From: Betaproteobacteria bacterium
GTDB lineage: Bacteria; Pseudomonadota; Gammaproteobacteria; Burkholderiales; Rhodocyclaceae
Reading direction: 5' to 3'
DNA length: 64,000 nucleotides
NCBI GenBank assembly: GCA_016703785.1
Contig: JADJBM010000030.1
Coordinates: 62,001-126,000 of the forward strand
Of the stretch, positions 61,135 to 64,000 are shown piece after piece; the stretch's first letter is position 1; each line of letters opens with the position of its first letter. The position numbers and the translations under genes were made by a program. A model generated the notes under the pieces. That model saw only the letters and a program-made list of their open reading frames with translations. It did not search any database and was not told the DNA's origin.

Positions 61135-62427
61135 TCAGCGCTTGTCCATGGAAATCACGTCGCGCTGCGTGGCGCCGGTAAACAGCTGGCGCGGACGCCC
61201 GATCTTCTGCTCGGGATCGGCGATCATCTCGTTCCACTGCGCGATCCAGCCGACGGTGCGGGCCATGGCGAAGATGCCGGTGAACAGCTTGACCGGGATG
61301 CCCAGTGCGCGCTGCACGATGCCAGAATAGAAATCGACGTTCGGATAGAGCTTCTTGCTGATGAAGTAGTCGTCCTCGAGGGCGATCTTCTCCAGCGCGA
61401 TGGCCAGCTTGAAGAGGCGATCATTCTGCAGGCCGAGCTCGTTCAGCACTTCGTGGCAGGTCTCGCGCATCAGTTTGGCGCGCGGATCGAAGTTCTTGTA
61501 CACGCGGTGACCGAAGCCCATCAGCTTGAAGGAGTCGTCCTTGTCCTTGGCGCGCTTGATGTACTCGCCGACGCGGGAGACGTCGCCGATTTCCTCGAGC
61601 ATGTTGAGGCAGGCCTCGTTGGCCCCGCCGTGCGCCGGGCCCCACAGGCAGGCGATGCCCGAGGATATGCAGGCGAAGGGGTTGGCGCCTGAAGAGCCGG
61701 CCAGGCGCACCGTCGAGGTGGAGGCGTTCTGCTCATGATCCGCGTGCAGGATGAGGATGCGATCGAGCGCGCGCACCAGCACCGGGTTCGGCTCGTATTT
61801 CTCGCACGGCGTGCCGAACATCATGTGCATGAAGTTCGCGGTGTACGATAAGTCGTTGCGCGGGTACATGAAGGGCTGGCCGGCGTTGTACTTGTAGGCC
61901 ATGGCGACGATGTTCGGCAGCTTGGCGATGAGGCGGTGCGCCGACACGGTGCGGTGATACTCGTCGCTGATATCCATGGCCTCATGATAGAAGGCGGACA
62001 GCGCACCGACCACGCCGACCAGGATGGCCATCGGATGCGCGTCGCGGCGGAAGCCGCTATAGAAGCGCGTCAGCTGGTCGTGCACCATGGTGTGGTTCTT
62101 GATGATGGTGTCGAACTCCGCCTTTTCCTGGGGCGTGGGCAGCTCGCCCTTGAGGATCAGATAGGCCACCTCGAGGAAATCGCACTGGTTCGCCAGTTGC
62201 TCGATTGGATAGCCGCGGTAGAGCAGGACGCCCTCATCGCCGTCGATATAGGTGATGTCCGACTTGCAGGCGGCAGTGGACACGAAACCCGGATCGAAGG
62301 TGAACATGCCGGTCTTGGCATACAACGGACGGATGTCGATCACCTCCGGCCCGATGCTGCCTGAGTAGATGGGCAGGTCGATGGTCTTGCCGTCGACGCT
62401 CAGCGTTGCGTTGCGTTGTTTGTTCAT
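61135..62427 (-). CDS. gltA: citrate synthase (type II, NADH-sensitive class)
   Basis: Condenses acetyl-CoA and oxaloacetate. The start at ATG 62427 gives 430 residues and the usual opening with ATLSVDGKTIDLPIYSGSIGPEVIDIRPLY; the open frame reaches further upstream, but those residues do not fit. Active-site regions LHADHEQNASTSTVRL, WGPAHGGANEACL, and MGFGHRVYKNFDPRA are intact. It sits between sdhE and sucA. Confidence 0.96.
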   Translation of the reverse strand: MNKQRNATLSVDGKTIDLPIYSGSIGPEVIDIRPLYAKTGMFTFDPGFVSTAACKSDITYIDGDEGVLLYRGYPIEQLANQCDFLEVAYLILKGELPTPQEKAEFDTIIKNHTMVHDQLTRFYSGFRRDAHPMAILVGVVGALSAFYHEAMDISDEYHRTVSAHRLIAKLPNIVAMAYKYNAGQPFMYPRNDLSYTANFMHMMFGTPCEKYEPNPVLVRALDRILILHADHEQNASTSTVRLAGSSGANPFACISSGIACLWGPAHGGANEACLNMLEEIGDVSRVGEYIKRAKDKDDSFKLMGFGHRVYKNFDPRAKLMRETCHEVLNELGLQNDRLFKLAIALEKIALEDDYFISKKLYPNVDFYSGIVQRALGIPVKLFTGIFAMARTVGWIAQWNEMIADPEQKIGRPRQLFTGATQRDVISMDKR

Positions 62428-62465
62428 GTCTGCATCCCCGTAAAAAACGTTGAAACTCTCCCGTG

Positions 62466-62711
62466 TCACACCTGGCGCAATTGCTCGACCAGGCCACTCA
62501 GTTGCGGATCGGCCGTCTCGCGCCGCCCGCTCACCAGTTCCCACAAATCGTGGTCCTCCATTTCCAGCAGTAGCGCCAGCGCAGCTTCGTCTCCGGCATC
62601 GAGATCGTCGCCAACGCGTTGCCAGTAGCGCAGGAACACCAGGTCCAGCTCCAGCAGGGCGCGCCGGCAGTGCCAGCGCAGTCGGTGCAACCGCGCAACG
62701 CGCTCGTTCAT
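62466..62711 (-). CDS. sdhE: FAD assembly factor SdhE with altered RGxxE motif
   Basis: Small protein that promotes covalent flavinylation of SdhA. 81 residues with the five-helix family layout and DLDAGDEAALALLLEMEDHDLWELV in the second half. The otherwise near-invariant RGxxE motif reads RALLE (in CRRALLELDLV), so Gly is replaced by Ala. It starts 4 bp after sdhB, in the normal sdh position, which supports the call. Confidence 0.9.
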   Translation of the reverse strand: MNERVARLHRLRWHCRRALLELDLVFLRYWQRVGDDLDAGDEAALALLLEMEDHDLWELVSGRRETADPQLSGLVEQLRQV

Positions 62712-62715
62712 GCCG

Positions 62716-63411
62716 CTAGACGGCGCGCCTCACCATCGCATCCTTGATCTTGCCGATCGCCCGCATCGGATTGAGGTTCTTCGGACAGGCGTCGACGCAG
62801 TTCATGATGCTGTGGCAGCGGAACAGGCGGTAGGGGTCCTCGAGATTGTCGAGGCGCTCGCTGGTCGCCTGATCCCGGGTATCGGCAATAAAACGGTAAG
62901 CCTGAAGGAGGCCGGCCGGGCCCACGTACTTGTCCGGGTTCCACCAGAACGACGGACAAGCAGTCGAACAGCAGGCGCAGAGGATGCACTCGTAGAGGCC
63001 GTTCAGCTCGTCGCGCTCCTCCGGCGTCTGCAGCCGTTCGGTCTCCGGCGGCGGGTCGTTGTTGATGAGGTACGGCTTGATCGAGTGGTACTGCTTGAAG
63101 AACTGCGTCATGTCCACGATCAGGTCGCGGATGATGGGCAGACCGGGCAGCGGACGCAGCACCACCGTCCCCGGCAGGTCCTTCAGGTCAGTGAGGCAGG
63201 CGAGGCCGTTCTTGCCGTTGATGTTGAGCGCGTCCGAACCGCAGACGCCTTCACGGCAGGAGCGGCGGAAGGAGAGCGAGTCGTCCTTGGCCTTCAGCTT
63301 GACCATGGCGTCGAGCAGCTTGCGGTCGGTGCTGTCCAGTTCCACCGCTATGTCCTGCAGGTAGGGCTTGGCGTCCTTGTCCGGGTCGTAGCGGTAGATC
63401 TTGAATTGCAT
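62716..63411 (-). CDS. sdhB: succinate dehydrogenase iron-sulfur subunit
   Basis: Carries the three Fe-S clusters between SdhA and quinone. [2Fe-2S] CREGVCGSDALNINGKNGLAC near residue 53, [4Fe-4S] CILCACCSTACPSFWW near 145, [3Fe-4S] CHSIMNCVDACPKNLNP near 202. The start is ATG 63411 (MQFKIYRYDPD); an earlier in-frame ATG at 63426 adds five residues. 231 residues. Confidence 0.95.
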   Translation of the reverse strand: MQFKIYRYDPDKDAKPYLQDIAVELDSTDRKLLDAMVKLKAKDDSLSFRRSCREGVCGSDALNINGKNGLACLTDLKDLPGTVVLRPLPGLPIIRDLIVDMTQFFKQYHSIKPYLINNDPPPETERLQTPEERDELNGLYECILCACCSTACPSFWWNPDKYVGPAGLLQAYRFIADTRDQATSERLDNLEDPYRLFRCHSIMNCVDACPKNLNPMRAIGKIKDAMVRRAV

Positions 63412-63436
63412 GGTTCTGTGGGTCATATCCTGCTCC

Positions 63437-64000
63437 TTAATACGCGCGCTTCTTCAGTTCGATGGTGTCGACGGTGAGCGGGGTCAGCTTCACCGACTTG
63501 TAGTCGAGGCGGTTGCCCTCCTTGAACCACAGGCTGTGCTTGAGCCAGTTCACGTCGTCGCGGCCGTTGGGGTGTTCCGGCGTGTCCGGGGCGTCGTCGC
63601 GCACGTGGGCGCCGCGCGACTCCTTGCGCGCCTCGGCCGAGATCATGGTGGAAACCGCCACTTCGATGAGGTTTTCCAGTTCCAGCGCCTCGATGCGCGC
63701 GGTATTGAAAACCTGCGACTTGTCCCTGATCTCCGCGCGTTCGACATCCTTCTGCACGTCGAGGATCTTCGAGACGCCCTCCTTCAGCTTGTCGGCGAAG
63801 CGGAACACGCCGCAATGATTCTGCATGGTGCGCTGCATGGCCAGGCGGGCCTGGTGCACGTCGGCACCGTCCTTTTGCGTGTCGAGGCGGTTGATGCGCG
63901 CGAGGGTACGATCGATCGCTTCCTGCGGCAGCGGCTTGTGCGCCTTGACCGATTTGCGGACGTCCTCGACGGCCGTCTCGCCGGCCGACTTGCCGAACAC
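63437..64000 (-). CDS. sdhA: succinate dehydrogenase flavoprotein subunit, C-terminal part (cut by window edge)
   Basis: The last ~187 residues of SdhA, the FAD subunit oxidising succinate to fumarate. Visible: the helical C-terminal domain with MQRTMQNHCGVFR, ARIEALELENLIEVA, ARKESRGAHVRDD, and the closing WLKHSLWFKEGNRLDYKSV. The catalytic and FAD-binding parts lie outside the window. 10-25 bp upstream of sdhB. Confidence 0.95.
   Translation of the reverse strand: MFGKSAGETAVEDVRKSVKAHKPLPQEAIDRTLARINRLDTQKDGADVHQARLAMQRTMQNHCGVFRFADKLKEGVSKILDVQKDVERAEIRDKSQVFNTARIEALELENLIEVAVSTMISAEARKESRGAHVRDDAPDTPEHPNGRDDVNWLKHSLWFKEGNRLDYKSVKLTPLTVDTIELKKRAY

Overview
The window is about 64 kb of G+C-rich chromosome from a betaproteobacterium, most likely Rhodocyclales or a close relative. 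The evidence is the block sdhA-sdhB-sdhE-gltA-sucA-sucB-lpd-zapE, the lineage-typical DUF3567 and DUF1841 genes, an rnfABCDGE-nth operon, and high G+C with strong third-position G/C. The genus is an inference. No rRNA, tRNA or CRISPR array was seen.

Layout: 1-5.5 kb holds the start of acs, yqhA, class I fumarase, a response regulator with a degenerate GGDEF domain, an AcuI/YhdH reductase and a secreted NlpC/P60 peptidase. 5.5-9.9 kb is a ferric-iron ABC importer split over three transcription units with Fur-box-like sites. 9.9-13.6 kb carries aat-bpt (N-degron transferases), pyrD and ald. 13.7-19.7 kb is the rnf ion-pumping complex plus nth. 19.7-29.3 kb carries signalling genes (FIST, HDOD, a substrate-binding/PAS/GGDEF sensor set between a MoxR ATPase and its VWA partner, a FecR-like protein) and a GspE/PilB-type ATPase. 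29.3-37.9 kb has htpG, greB, azlCD, metY and two frameshifted genes. 38-47.9 kb is a MacAB-type efflux operon, two MFS transporters and an ArsR-rhodanese/DsrE module.

47.97-54.2 kb is a chromosomal integron: an intI tyrosine recombinase facing away from an array of about eleven gene cassettes with ten recognisable attC sites. The cassettes carry a higBA toxin-antitoxin pair, a MgtC-like membrane protein, a double ClpX-type zinc-finger protein, a VOC-family protein and several small unknowns. From 54.3 kb to the end, on the minus strand, lie zapE and the TCA block: 2-oxoglutarate dehydrogenase, citrate synthase and succinate dehydrogenase.

A second theme is a dense population of short G+C-rich palindromic repeats at gene junctions. 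Nine copies share a 26-bp palindrome (12-bp arms, variable 2-bp centre). Several sit inside operons where the old ATGA stop/start overlap seems to have been, and they are read as short open frames that couple the upstream stop to the downstream start. One is flanked by a perfect 9-bp direct repeat, as if it had inserted. One cluster flanks and is translated as part of a DUF559 (Vsr-like) endonuclease gene. A different 67-bp repeat encodes a 26-residue peptide directly upstream of ald and of a DUF3567 gene. Other elements lie inside the linker of sucB and the 3' end of htpG.

At least five genes (alpha/beta hydrolase, NIT-GGDEF cyclase, a small secreted protein, two cassette genes), and probably the FIST gene, are broken by single-base shifts, several in short homopolymers. 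Part of this may be sequence error.
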